Positions 36,225 to 48,399 of a stretch of 64,000 bases of DNA are shown here, in pieces (the stretch's first letter is position 1; each line of letters starts with the position of its first letter). The translations under genes were made by a program, and so were the position numbers. The notes beneath the pieces were generated by a model. It searched no databases and was not told the DNA's origin. It was given only the letters and a program-made list of their open reading frames with translations. Origin of the DNA: Datnioides undecimradiatus (taxonomy: Eukaryota; Chordata; Actinopteri; Lobotiformes; Datnioididae); contig WARS01000065.1 in the NCBI GenBank assembly GCA_008933995.1, forward strand, positions 1,798,001 through 1,862,000, given 5' to 3'.

Positions 36225-39200
36225 ATGGACCAACGCTCATCCACGCAATCCTTCTCCAACACCCACCACCATCGCCACCGCCCATCCTTTCACCTTACCA
36301 TGCCCAGCCACCAGAGCCCCGAACTGGGATACCAGCCTGCCCTAAACCATCTGGAGCAATACGGAAATCGAGGGAAAGAATCCACAACCTCCGTCACGAC
36401 TTCAAGCACCTCTTCTGGGGGAAGGAGGCTAAGCAGTGGGGGTGACAGAGGATTGCAAAGTACAGATAGTAGTGGCTTGGATGGAGACGCTAACCTGGTG
36501 GGTCACCTTGCAGAAAGCAGTTTAGGTGGCCATTTTGCTGACTCTTGGTACAGCGGTGGCAAAAAAGAAGAGGTTTGGGAAGATGGGGAGAGTTGTGAAA
36601 ACACAGCAGACAACTTTTACAGTAAAGGTGATTGCTATGGTAACGCAAATGATGTTTTTTACACCATGAACTGTGGCAATGATGAGGGAGTCAGGCGTAA
36701 AATCAGGTCAAACTATAACAGTTACGCTGTTAGCTACGAAGCTAAAAGTGAACCAGGTTTCAATAGAGAGGCTAACGTTAGCCACTTAACCAAACAAACT
36801 ACTTCCTACAATAGAAGTGCTGCAGGGAGCTTTAGCGACAGCAGTGTGGATTATTGTCGGACTGATTCAAGAGTGAGTGATAATTACGTAGCAAGAGAAG
36901 AAGAGTATGGCTCCAGCTGTGGCTCGGGTGAGGATCAGCTTCAGCCGGCTGAGGTTGAGGGACCCTGGCTCAGTGCCTCTCCAACAAGCCAGACCACAGA
37001 CAGCAGGTGGAGGGGGACAGCAGACACCTCAGGGTGCCTGCCCGAGAGGTCACCTGTCAGCATCATCAGCAGGACGTACACTCAGAAACTGGACTCCTTC
37101 TCTGATGCGTTCCTCTCCCAGCGAAAGAGAAGACTTCCTGTGACTTCCATCGGGGATTCCTCTGGACAGATCTGGGACTTCGGAGCAGGGAGAGGAGAAA
37201 GCCCCGGAGTGGTCAAATCAAGGCACAGCTGTGCTTTTGATTCAGACCTCTACCTGCCTCCCACCTCATCCTCTTCACCCGCTCATCCCCCTCTTGCATC
37301 ATTCCCCTCTCCTCCCACATCATCTCACCTCATGTCTTCTGTTCTCAGTCCTCCGCCTACACCTCTGCCACCCCCTTCCCACTCGCCCTCCAAAATGGAC
37401 TCTCCCTGCGCATTTGGAAGCACGGGACATTCATTGTCTCAGGGGGGAGAATCCCTCGGCGCCTTGCAGTTTATTGCTTCCCGCCTCCCATCTCTCCACA
37501 CCTCTGGGATACTATGGAAGTTTCCACTGCTGGCGCATGGCTTTCCACAGTCGTCAGGCGACTCCAGCAACATCGAGGGCAACCTGAGAGCTTCTCATGG
37601 TGGTGACTACGGCAACATCACAGGTAACATATTGTCTGTGCAGTTTTTGTGAATGAAAGTATAGTAGTACTAAGAAAAATCTATGGTTGCTTGAAGTTTG
37701 TAGAATCTGTCAGAACAGTTTAATAAAAATGCATAAAAATTAGATAACAACTAGGAAACTAGATGATCAATGAATTACTTAAAACATGAAATATTCATTA
37801 AACTTTATTTCCCCCCCATACAAAAAAAGCAAAAAACAGGTTAATACCCACATGTAAATTTACGGGACGTGTGGGTTTTTGTAGGTGAGCTTGTGAAATT
37901 TCCCGTTTCCTGTATGCAAATTAAATTTTCACTTTTCACACTGTCACATTTGCGACAGACATCCTTAACGCTATGTAAATGAACACTGCGAAGAATGAAA
38001 CGTTCACATGTGACACTATTGCTGTTTCCAAATACACAGATTCTGTAAGTGTTTAGCATAAATCTTTCCTGTCCTCGCAGATAAAACTGATGTCTCTGAC
38101 TTTTTCTTCTTTTAGTCTGTCACACTCATGATCAAGCAGCATTTAAGTCATTTATGGATCATTAGCTACATCACGACTTTCTATGTTTTTTTCCCCCAGC
38201 CTCACAAAACATCCTTCAGTCTCCAGAATCGTCATTATTCGCTTCGCTCCAACAAACAAGTGCCCTCTGCTCTTCCAGTACTCCATCCCTCCATCCCTCC
38301 TTTCACATCCCCTCTCATCCTTCTCACCATCCTGGCCAACCTTACGAAGCAGCAGAAAAGACATGCACTTACATGGTGACCCAGAAAGTACAGAATGAAT
38401 CAGCCAATCTGAGCCAATCAAAGCTGCAGGTACAGTACAGCACTTCTACTATTTTTCACCACAGGAAACAATTTCAGTAAATTTAAAGGAACAGTTTGAC
38501 ACTTGTGAAATATAGTTGTGGTCGTCCTCGACCTGAATTTGTGACAAGAAAAGTGATAATCATGTTTTTCAGCTTCAGCTGAACGGTATCCTCCGCCAGC
38601 TTCATTAATATGTTTTTAGCTAAGCCCAGCTCTTTGGTTTATTACAGAATAACTGCTTGGTGAGTAGGGCTATTTGGCAAATGTTTGCATGCTAACACAC
38701 TCAACTGGCAAATGTTACTGCTGCTAAACAGCAGCATGCTAGTATTGTCATTTTGAGCATGTTATCATGTGGTATGTTTGTTGATATGTGATCGTGAAGG
38801 CCAGGGACACTGACTCTAAGGATCACAGAAATCATTCACACAGTCATTGCATAAAGTAAAAATTGATGTAAATGCTTTTCCACTGCACCACCATATTGCT
38901 GTGACATCAGGTATATTTGTGTTGGCAAACTCAAGCCAGATGGATCTTGCCAGAACTTCAGACTGGGACTCACGAACTTGAATGACCCAGTGTTGTGCTG
39001 CACTTTTCCATGTTGGATTTTTTTTTTTTCTCGAACTCGAAGTTCAATATATTTTTCTAGCAAATGACTAAAGAGAATTTTCCATAATTTGCATGAAGTA
39101 AAAAAATGTTTAACTTTATGCAAATGGGAGCACACCAGTAAACTGTTTGATCATCTTGTTGCGGGAAGTATCTGGGCCATCAGTTAATTACTTGCATACA

Positions 39201-41936
39201 TGCGCAAGTACTGGCTCCATGAGTTCATTTGGAGTGAAAAGAGGATTTTAAAAAATCAAAACAAGCAAACACATTTTGCTTTTGAAGTGCCTTTCAGACG
39301 CTTCATTTTCACACTAGGGTTGGCAGGTTTGTGCATTGTCGTCACTCTTCAATCAACAAACCCAGACTTCAGCGAGAAAGTAGACTGAGTGGTAGCGAGG
39401 ACATGCTACAGCTGGAGATGCTGAGAGGACGTAGTGGGCGGACACATGAATGGCTGTTTGTCAAGAAATTACGTTAATTCCAGCTGCATTACTGCGTCTA
39501 AAACCACGGTTGTCTGCATTTCATTTTTAGATATGTATGATTTGGTGTTACTCACCTTTGACAGAAATGGAAATGACAGGAGAAATCTATTTATCTCCAA
39601 GCTTAAGCAAATTAACAGATGCCTTAAAACCACCAAAAAATGTAATACTTCAACTTAAGGAATTTGTTAACAAACTGCATTTCTCTCTTTGGCTTTTGCT
39701 TTTCACAGTGAATCAGTCCAAAACTGACAAGGCTAACTGTGTAAATGCTTTTTCCTCCTGCACTTACAGCAACACACCTCTCAGATCTACACCGGAACAC
39801 CATTTCCCAGTATCCTTCAGTCCAGCAGGGGTCAAAAGAGGAGCCGCTACACCCCGCGACCGCTCCTCAATCCGCTACGCAAGGGGAAGGGCCTCTACTC
39901 CTCCCTCTCATCACTCCATCACAGAGAGGAGGAAGCAGCATGTGGAGAAGAAGAGCACGAGGGTGGTGTGTCACCGTGAGTAAATGCTTGTTTATTTTTA
40001 GAGAAATGTCTCCAAAGCACGGTTTGGAGAGTTTGTCGGAGTTTTTTGTTCTTTTTGTTAGAGCTCAAGATCAGTGTGCCTGTTTTTTTTTATTTAAATA
40101 TTACAATATTACAATCACTGTCTACTTTCATGCACATTCATACACACAATCAGGTTAAATAAATGTGAAATTAAAAATGTGGAATAATACACCCACAGGG
40201 TATTCTTATTCAGGTATACTTTATTTTATTTTCTTCTTTCCTATTTCTTTAGGTGTGTCAATGTGGGTCATGATTTCCAGGCAGAGCTTCCTCCATGCTC
40301 TGTGGATAGCAAAGGGTCAGGGGTCTCGTCATCAGAGGAGGATTCGCCTCGGGAACAGTTGCTCTGGAAACCGTGGGATGAGCTGGAGGAGAGTATCTAC
40401 TTTCAAGACCAAGGTAATTTTAATTTATTCCAACCTAAAAGTTTTTTTTTTTCGAACTCTCACTTCTGTAGTGTTTCAACTGTTAAGTTCAAAGGTCAAA
40501 GCTACAAATGACCTGAGACAATGAAACCACTGTTTTAGTTTAACTGTGATGAACTCTATGATGGAGAACTGCTGAGAACTGATTTCTGCGTTTGTGTGTG
40601 CGTGTGTGCATATATGCACAGTGGAGAAGCTGTTGTCTGTGTGCGGTTCCAGTTGTTTACCAGGAGGGGGCAGTAACACGGAGCTGGCTCTGCACTGTCT
40701 GCACTACTGTGAGGGGAACTCCATGGTAATACTGACTTTCTTTCTTCATTTGTCATTAACTCTTTCCCCATGCACGCACTACATCATTTTCACCATTCCT
40801 CCATCCATCCCAGCTTCCCTCCACACACCATTATTCACCTGCTCATTCTCTTTTCCCTTTTCGTTTTCTTTCTTTGTTTCTTTCTTTCGGTCTGTCTCAT
40901 TCATATCCAGTTATTTCTCTTCACAACCATTGCATGCCTCATCTTTCTGTTCTCTGCCTCCTCCATCCCTCTCTCCTGTGCAGGCCACACTGGAGATGCT
41001 GCTGTTCTCACAGCCTTCACCAGCAGGAGACTACCACTACTCTGGTAAACCTTTGCCTTCATGCCCACTGTTGGCTTTCCTATGTGCATTTAAGGATTAT
41101 AATGTTGAACTGTGACCTGATACACTTGAATTCACATTAAATCACATCAGAAACAGGAAGAGAGGTCAGTGAACTAAAACATGTTGCAGTGATGAAGGTT
41201 TAATGTTCAAGAGTCAGCAGTGGTACGCATGTGAAGATGTGACTCAGCAAAAGAGCAACCATTCCCACTGTATGCACAATAGTAGCCTTTGTAAAAGCCC
41301 AAACTGTTTCTGTTTGTCTCCATGCTGCATTCAAATACCCCAAGAACCATGCAAAAAAACCAAAAAAACAAAAAACAAATTAGACAATACTCTGCATTGT
41401 AGTGCCCACGCAGGTAGGCTACCTGACGGCTTAACAACATTTAGATGTCTAAGATCTTTGGCACATCTCCTCCAGCTATTGAGCATCAGTACATGTGACT
41501 TACAAATTGCATCGTTAAAGAGGGCAGTCTCCAGAGCTGCATAACTCCACACATTTCACTACAGGGGCTGAATTACTTGCTCTTGCAGCATGTCATGTGT
41601 TGCAGGGTGACCTACTGGCATGTGTTTTCATTGTTTCTCTGTCTCTTCCCTTCCCTCTGTCTCTCTCTCTCTCTGTAGGTAGTGATTTTTGGACAGAAAG
41701 TGAAAAGAGTCTCTTCACCACAGCTCTGGGAACATACGGAAAGGAGTTTTCACTCATACAGAAAATGGTACAGCTATTGTTCATGCATTGCTTTTTATTC
41801 ATGCTGCATTCTGTTTATGTTAACCTCACATGACCACAGACTAAAACTGACATGTAGTGCATTAGTAAAATTACACATGTAATAACAGCTTTTGCAGCTT
41901 TTATATATATATATATACACACACACATATGTGTGT

Positions 41937-41983
<47 letters not shown>

Positions 41984-43736
41984 TGTAGTGGTGGATTTTG
42001 TTCTCAGACCGTTGGATTATTGAGATGTCACAGTACATACTCATATTTCAGTGATGACCACCCACAACCCACCTCCTTCAGCTTGTTAACTTAACTCCCT
42101 TTGCAGTCACCTGAAGGTAGCAGTTACTGTATGTCTTGCTCTGGAGTCTATAATTTGGGTGCCAGAGTGCCAGTAAACTCCACATCCTGCACATTTACCT
42201 TCATTCAGTATTATGCAACTACGAGATCACCAAAATTGCAACAGTATTTTCCACAGCACACTGTGCACCATGAACACTAGTGCTTGTTGCAACCTGATTC
42301 ACACAACTGGCTCTGAAGACTGGAAATATTGGTTTAAAGTGTCTTCCTGCAGTTCAATGTATTGCCTAATGCATCTGAAATCAAGCTGACACGGAAACAA
42401 AGCTGCACTGTCATGTTGACATTTGAGGGCTGAGTGTTCACTGTGCTGTGTGCTTGTTGTTGCAGGTGAGGACGAAGACCACGTGTCAGTGTGTAGAATT
42501 TTTCTACCTGAGCAAGAGGCTCCAGGACAAGCAGAAGAAACAGTTGGAGGAGGAGAACAGAGATGGGGAGATGGAGCAGCAAAAAAGTGTAAGAAGCACC
42601 TGAAAGACACAGTTTGAGCTTTTAGTGTTAAAACCTTTTGCCGTCTTGTCAAGACACCTTCACTAATGTTTCTTTTAGTTTGTCTTTTATCATTCTTTTT
42701 CCATCTTTCTCTTGTTTCCTGTTGTTGTTGTCCTGTGGTGAGTTGTCTGTTCCCATGATACTCTGTGTTCTCCACTACGTCATGCATTCAGATCTCTGAC
42801 AGATAAGGTTTACAGAACAGATACAAATAGAATACAACAGTGTGCACAGTGCAGGAAAGACTATACTGTGTTGGGGGTATTTGTGTAGTCTTGTGCAATG
42901 AGTTAAATGAGTTATCCGCAGTGGAATGCAGCTCAAAGTTATATTTGGTCTCGTTTTCATAGGTAACGCCCACCTGTCAGCCAGTGAACAGACAGTTTGG
43001 ACTGGAGGAGGCGGTTCCTGTGCCCTCATTGGCCAGCTTCTTCCCTTGCAAGCTGTGTGGCAAGTAAGTAAGACCAGTCATACCAGAGGGAACACAAAGA
43101 CAGGCTCTCTCTGTGTTTGGCTCCAGGGGTAAGCCAACAGATGGTTTAGATTTTCAAGCCTTCATTTCAATCCGGTCTTTCTCTTTCCTGTGTCTTTGCT
43201 CAAGAATGTTCTACAAAATAAAGTCCCGCAATGCTCACATGAAGATCCACCGCCAGCCTCAGGAGGACTGGACTGACAGGCGCTTGCAGCACCAGATCAT
43301 CACCCAGCGCCTGGCTCTCAGTCGTCCTAACAACCTCGTGCCTACACCGGGCACCAGTCTGCTCCCACTCCAGGCTCCAGCTCGGACCTTTTCCTCCACA
43401 GGCCTGCCTGGAATGCCAAACAACAGCAGCAATGCAGACAATATCCTAAACTCTGTAACCAATAGCAACACCATCGCTCCCAGCACTGTCAGTGTCCTCG
43501 ATCCCAACACTGTGGTAACATATAGCAACATCGCTGCGCCAAACTCAGACATAATCACTAATATTGACGCCGGAGACTCAAATCAAAGAGAGCCCACCAC
43601 AATCTTACCTTTTCACCAATCATGGGGTTCATTCGGACATGGCCACGACCCTGCTACCTTCTACTGCAACACGGACGGGAAAGACAACATAGGAGCTGGG
43701 ACAGTGGGGGGCAAAGAGCCGGTAAACTGGCAGTAG
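36225..43736 (+). CDS. ELM2-SANT domain corepressor with C-terminal C2H2 zinc finger (TRERF1/ZNF541/MIDEAS family)
   Basis: Coding exons: 36225-37623, 38200-38429, 39770-39975, 40253-40413, 40622-40725, 40984-41044, 41679-41767, 42466-42588, 42963-43063, 43205-43736. All are GT-AG and in phase, giving 1,001 codons plus TAG. Residues 1 to about 540 are Ser/Gly/Asn/Pro-rich and disordered, mostly in one 1.4-kb exon, with no zinc finger seen. A TPRPLLNPLRKGKGLYSS block precedes the ELM2 domain (about 614-708; VNVGHDFQAELP, LLWKPWDELE, SCLPGGGSNTELALHCL). SANT follows (721-770; DFWTESEKSLFTTALGTYGK, IQKMVRTKTTCQCVEFFY), then a basic/acidic coiled stretch. One C2H2 finger uses Cys820, Cys823, His836 and His840. 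ELM2-SANT proteins bind HDAC1/2, so a nuclear corepressor scaffold is the likely role. The finger after SANT resembles TRERF1/ZNF541. The absence of N-terminal fingers prevents an exact orthologue call. Confidence 0.9.
38483..38800 (+). repeat. Dispersed teleost repeats inside an ELM2-SANT gene intron
   Basis: AAAGGAACAGTTTGACACTT (near 38487) resembles the head of a common fish repeat. Further on, GCATGCTAACACACTCAACT, TGCTGCTAAACAGCAGCATG and TTGTCATTTTGAGCATGTTA (about 38687-38768) match a second well-known family of the GCATGTTAGCATTGTCATTG type. Both are diverged. Boundaries are approximate. Confidence 0.5.
41901..41986. repeat. (TA)n(CA)n(TG)n compound microsatellite with palindromic core
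   Basis: TA, CA and GT tracts in series inside an intron of the ELM2-SANT gene. Positions 41917-41940 are a perfect 24-bp palindrome (ACACACACACAT and its complement). The GT tract continues to about 41986. Confidence 0.95.
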
Positions 43737-43880
43737 TGTTAAATCAAAAGTATTACAACCCTTGAAGACTCATTGAGGCTGTGCTTTTTAATGCAAAGTA
43801 AACCTGAATTCAAACTTATGTGCTTTTTTCCAAACTTATTCACAAAAACATTTTTGGATTTTTTTATTGTAAATTGTGTA

Positions 43881-43886
43881 ATTAAA
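43881..43886 (+). terminator. Candidate variant poly(A) signal of the ELM2-SANT gene
   Basis: ATTAAA, the commonest variant hexamer, lies 145 nt after the stop codon in AT-rich sequence. No AATAAA was noticed nearer. Weak evidence. Confidence 0.3.
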
Positions 43887-44077
43887 TGTGTTGCATATTT
43901 AAATGTTTCTCATGCATCTGACATTTGAATTAAAATGTGTAACCTGAAGGTTGTTTTTGAGGTTTCTGACTTAAAATATTAAACCGAAACTTATCATTTA
44001 CATTCACATTTACATAATTAAAACAATCCACATATAACATGTGATCTTTGGAGATGCTGCTAGTTACATTTTACCTT

Positions 44078-44195
44078 TGGAGAGAGCCAGGCTAGATGTT
44101 TCCCCCTGTGTTGAATATCTGTGCTAAGCTAAGCTAACTGTTTTCCAAGCTGTAGCTCCGCATTTAACAGACACATGAGAGTGGTGTGGACCTAA
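44078..44195 (-). repeat. Dispersed teleost repeat, same family, copy C
   Basis: AGCCAGGCTAGATGTTTCCC, GTGCTAAGCTAAGCTAACTG and CATTTAACAGACACATGAGA occur in the order expected for the reverse strand of the copy A family. It is the most complete copy in the window. Confidence 0.65.
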
Positions 44196-44224
44196 ATAAC
44201 TGTATTTTGCAAGAGTTCAAACTT

Positions 44225-44345
44225 TTTCTTCAACCTTCACATAGCCCTTGTGAGGGGTGAGGACAGGCCTCACTTTTGGAAAAAAGTCTCAAACTGGTCC
44301 TCACAAAAATAGACATTCAGGAGCACACGCAAAGAGAGACACACA
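44225..44345. repeat. Possible GTCCTCAC-type dispersed repeat fragment
   Basis: GAGGACAGGCCTCACTTTTG and CTGGTCCTCACAAAAATAGA resemble a fish repeat with alternating GAGGAC/GTCCTC motifs. Tentative. Confidence 0.4.
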
Positions 44346-45014
44346 CAGAGCTTGTTGAAAGGTTTTGATATAACAGCATAATGGGCTAATATTGACCTTG
44401 GTACACCATCTCCTCTCTTACAGCTGTCTGAGCACTTGGGTGTCCAGAATTGACCTGTTGATGGTTAACCACAGTGATTCTGTGTTTGTGTGTGTGCTTG
44501 TGACTGTGTCCTGGAAGATGCCAGGAAAGAGGCATGGTGGAATATGTGTGTGGGTAGGTGTTCAGTGCCCGTGTGAGCCAGCAGGTCTGTTAAATTCAAG
44601 CTGATCCAAAATGAAGCCAGAGAAAACGTGTAGGGATGATTTTGCAATGATAAAAACACAGAAAAACATAAATCCGTACACAAACACCGTCCTGTTTATC
44701 ATTATTTAGCTAACCCACATTTACACTACCTCCTGACCACAAAAACTATGTCATCATGTTTACATACAGTTCACCAGCACTGATCTGCCCGGTGGTTCAG
44801 GGGCATTAAGGCAGTCAGTATTCTTTGGTCCCATATCTTCATGAGCTCTGCCGCACTGTGACAGTGATAACACTGTTTGTATGGGTGTGTGTATGGTATA
44901 TATAATGGGCAACGTGTCCTTTGTATCCTGTGAGTTTTGACGTCCTCAAGGCCACGATTGCATGAACACTTGTTTGACTGTTCGATGCATCTCTGTGTAT
45001 GCAGGGATTTTACC

Positions 45015-45296
45015 TCAATATGGTCCCCCCCCCTGCAGCACAGCCTCCCCTTGATGAAAGTCCACCACGTCTAGCACAGTTTGTCCACCTGCTTTACATT
45101 CTTTATTGGGACCCACAGCCGACTCCAGAAACATAGTAAATGAGCTGCTTTGAGTTATTAACGTGCCCAAGCAGTCGTCAGATTTGTCCTCTTTTCCTGC
45201 TTTAGGGGCCATATCCTTCTTCTGAACTAGTTGTCCCAGATCTATGATAAGTATAGGGAGATTTTGTTCTCTAACTCTCAAAGAAAAGTTTTTCAT
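45015..45296 (-). other. Unrecognised 93-codon ORF, intergenic
   Basis: An open frame that starts MKNFSLRVREQNLPILIIDL and contains MAPKAGKEDKSDDCLGTL. Unlike most ORFs here it is not made of simple repeat. It has mixed composition, several charged residues and no evident membrane segment. I do not recognise the family. It lies 1.3 kb after the ELM2-SANT gene on the opposite strand. It could be a retroelement or pseudogene remnant, an exon of an unrecognised gene, or chance. Confidence 0.2.
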
Positions 45297-48235
45297 TTTG
45301 TGTCAAATAGGGAGAAACCAGAGGGGTAGTGGCAAACCAGCAGCAGTCCTGAGTGTTGGCCATTTTCAGAGAGAGAGAGAGAGAGCGAGAGAACAAGCAC
45401 GTAGATAAAGGGGGAGAGGGGGACTAGACCAATCGGGTGATGGAAGGGGGGAATGTGGAGAGAATAAACAGAGAAGTTACTGAGCACTGGCCATTCACCT
45501 ATTCATGTGGAGCAGCTCTTTGCCAGCTGACTGAGCTCACGCCCCCAACACCACCCATCCCTGCTTCTTCTCTTTTGCTGCTTTTTTAATCTCGGCCAGA
45601 GTTTTGCCAGTAAACAAAAGCAGCTTTTTCCCTTGTGACAAGAGTTTACAGTTTAAGAATGCGTCACCATAAATCTAAAAAACCTTTATTGTTATAACTT
45701 TATGGTTTATACATATATCTTGATTGTTTATCTGTAAATTTAACCCAATGTTTAAAACATTTTAATATTTGCATTAAGAAGTAACGACATCTACGGAGTA
45801 AAATCAAATGATCTAATATATTATTGAAGCATGCCACTATATGATTGACCTTATGTTTGGAAAGTCTACAATCTTTAAGGCATATAGGTTTTATCACAGC
45901 TTCTTCACTTCACATTCTTATCCAATACATTATCTCACTCCTTTCATGAAACACGGGTAAAAGACTACATGTACTTGTAACCCAAGAGGGTCGCAACACT
46001 GTTAAGTCTTTATCTCGCTGAGAGGTAATACTATGTAAAGACTGCTGTGCAAACTAGCTGTTGTTAGGGGACACTGCAAAAGAACCGCTGAACTTTCAAA
46101 GGGACTTGAAATGACTGTGACTGCAGACACAATGGTTCACTTGCTTTCTCCAGAAGGGGAAATTCTTAAGCTGTGAGAGCTTGTTTTACCCTTCTTGGAC
46201 AAATGAGTGTTTTATCATTTGCGAGATACTGTGCACGGAGGCCGAGTGCTGTCATTGACACAGTTGGAGGTTGGGCTGTGTTGCGTAACGTTTGGCACAG
46301 GCACTGCATTATTATGGAAAAACTGGAACTGTAAAGTTTTATTCAGTGTCCGTCTGTTGGTGATGCTTGACATTGCCACTGGAATCTGTAGCATCCTCTC
46401 CTTCTCAGCTGATGTATTTCCATACCTGGTGAACATTTGTCACTTTATGACAACTTATTTAAACTACAGCAAATATATGAAGTCTTTTTCAATCACAAGC
46501 AGGTAGCAGAACTGTCTGTGTCATGGGTGTACAGTGTGCTACTGACCCCTTCACCCTTCAGGGTTGAAAGGTCACTTGGTTGCTAAATACTGACCCCCAC
46601 CAGCCACACTCTCAGGTGTTTGTTCCCCCATTTATGCTGACAAAATGATTAGAGGATTAATACTGTGATGTGTGTGCCGATCAACAGGGAAGGAGCCACC
46701 GTAAAGGTCCAGTGCACTAGCAGTGGTGATGCAACACGTTGGCACGCTTGTGGTTGACCCACTTGGCATGTCTGAGATGATTCTCTGCTTCTAAAGGAGG
46801 CATGTGAGAAACTATGCGAGTATGGTATTAATCAGGACCTTTAAGAGACTGCCTGAGGGTGGAGGCAGAGAGAGAAACTGAGTGTACACAGCAGAGAAAG
46901 AGAGATAGGTGTGATTAAAGTTCAGTGAGAGAGGGAGTGAAAAAATAGGTAATTTGAACAAACTAAGAATCCCAAAAGATTAGGATTCTGTAGATAGTTT
47001 CTTATTGACAAGGTAACTTCTATAAATATCACTGACTGTCACATTTATTTGTGCCCTGGCCATAAAGCTGGTAGATTTTGAATGCGTCCTCTTAGGAATG
47101 TCATTGACACAGACTGCGTTATCTGGGGCTGATAAGAGAACGAGTTGAGAAACAATTGCTTATGAGTGAACCTGTCTCAAGTCCCTGTGTGCTGTCCATT
47201 TGTCTTATTGAGCTTCTGTCCTTGCATCACTACATGCAAACATGAATAAAAAAAAACTCAACAAATTCAATTTTGTATTGAAATGGACATTTAGGTTAGG
47301 ATCAGAGCAGAATAAGGAGGTAATGAATGAACGGCTTTAATGCACTGTGTGTATTGCATGGTTCTTGAGATAAAAGCACAGAGGTCTATTGTCCACTTTA
47401 CAAAACAGGACTACAAAGAACCATTTTAAGAGCCTGTAATCAAATCCTGTCCCTTTCAGCTGTTTCCTGAGGCGTTTTCCCTTCACACTGAGCAACACAG
47501 CATTTACTTCTAGTACTTACTTTTTCTCTTGTCTTCTCTTTTCTATCTATTTTTTCCCCCATTTAACTGTAAGTTTCCTGGTTTGGAGTTTATCCAACAT
47601 TTTAATCTGGCATGAATTCATATCAGTCATACTGATAATGAGTGCAGTAAAAGGGAAGGGAAGTCCGACTGATGTTGTTTAACTGTGATACAAATTGAAT
47701 ATAAAGTGTGTACTCCCTGTTGTGTAAGTGCTGATATTTGTCCCCTACTTTTTGTTAAGCCACATTATTTATGAGACTTTGTACTGGCATAACATTTTCT
47801 TGGAAGCCATTTTGACATGCTGCAGTAGAAAAAGCACAGGTGGAAATATTAAAATTTATGATTCCGCTTGGCAGCTTTGGTTTCAGGGTGCTGCATGCTG
47901 GCTCACTCTCACACTGTCTTACTGGGACACTTGATTAGAACAGAGTCACCATAAATATCATCTTTCAGGTGCTTTTCCCCTCTTTGACAAGTCAAAATAT
48001 CTTCTTCTATGTGACAAAAAGTCTGTTTATGTGCGGATAATGATAAACAATGCGTAATAGACCTCTAAAGTTTTGTGCCAGCACCAGAAATTGGCCGCCA
48101 CAGCATCGAGACACCCTCTTCACGACTCTACATTGTGTTGCGTTATATAAGCTGCAAATGTTTTATGGGAACGTCCATAGTCTCGAGCTCTTTAAATGGT
48201 GCCGCTCGCCGCGTGCTGTCATGCCCTCTTCTGTG

Positions 48236-48274
48236 ATTGGCTGAGAGCAGAGGGGGCGTGCCTGATTGCGTCAT
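48236..48274 (+). promoter_or_regulatory. Probable pc promoter elements: inverted CCAAT box, GC/KLF box, ATF-C/EBP-like site
   Basis: ATTGG (48236-48240) is an inverted CCAAT box and GGGGGCGTG (about 48252-48260) a GC/KLF-type box. ATTGCGTCAT (48265-48274) reads TGACGCAAT on the other strand, a CRE half joined to a C/EBP half. The cluster sits 100-150 bp before a GC-rich segment that ends in a splice donor, as expected of a vertebrate core promoter. Assignment to pc rests on strand and on the absence of another gene. Confidence 0.5.
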
Positions 48275-48399
48275 GTCAAAGAGAGGGATGAAAGCTTATG
48301 GAGAGAGAGAGGGCGAGAGAGAGAGAGAGAGATTAAAACGGAGTAGCAGGCAGGCGCAGTAGCAGACTCCTATATCCGCCAGACGGAGACGAGTGGTGC

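Larger units (their letters stand above)
43887..48235. other. Intergenic between the ELM2-SANT gene and pc
   Basis: No gene supported apart from the unrecognised minus-strand ORF at 45.0-45.3 kb. Holds a dispersed repeat (44.08-44.19 kb), a possible second repeat (44.22-44.35 kb) and ordinary AT-rich sequence. Confidence 0.5.

Noticed and set aside
39537-39983. A 148-codon plus-strand ORF across an ELM2-SANT exon
   Set aside because: The reading frame that continues in phase from the previous exon and matches the family (TPRPLLNPLRKGKGLYSS) is a different one; this ORF is out of frame and runs into the upstream intron.
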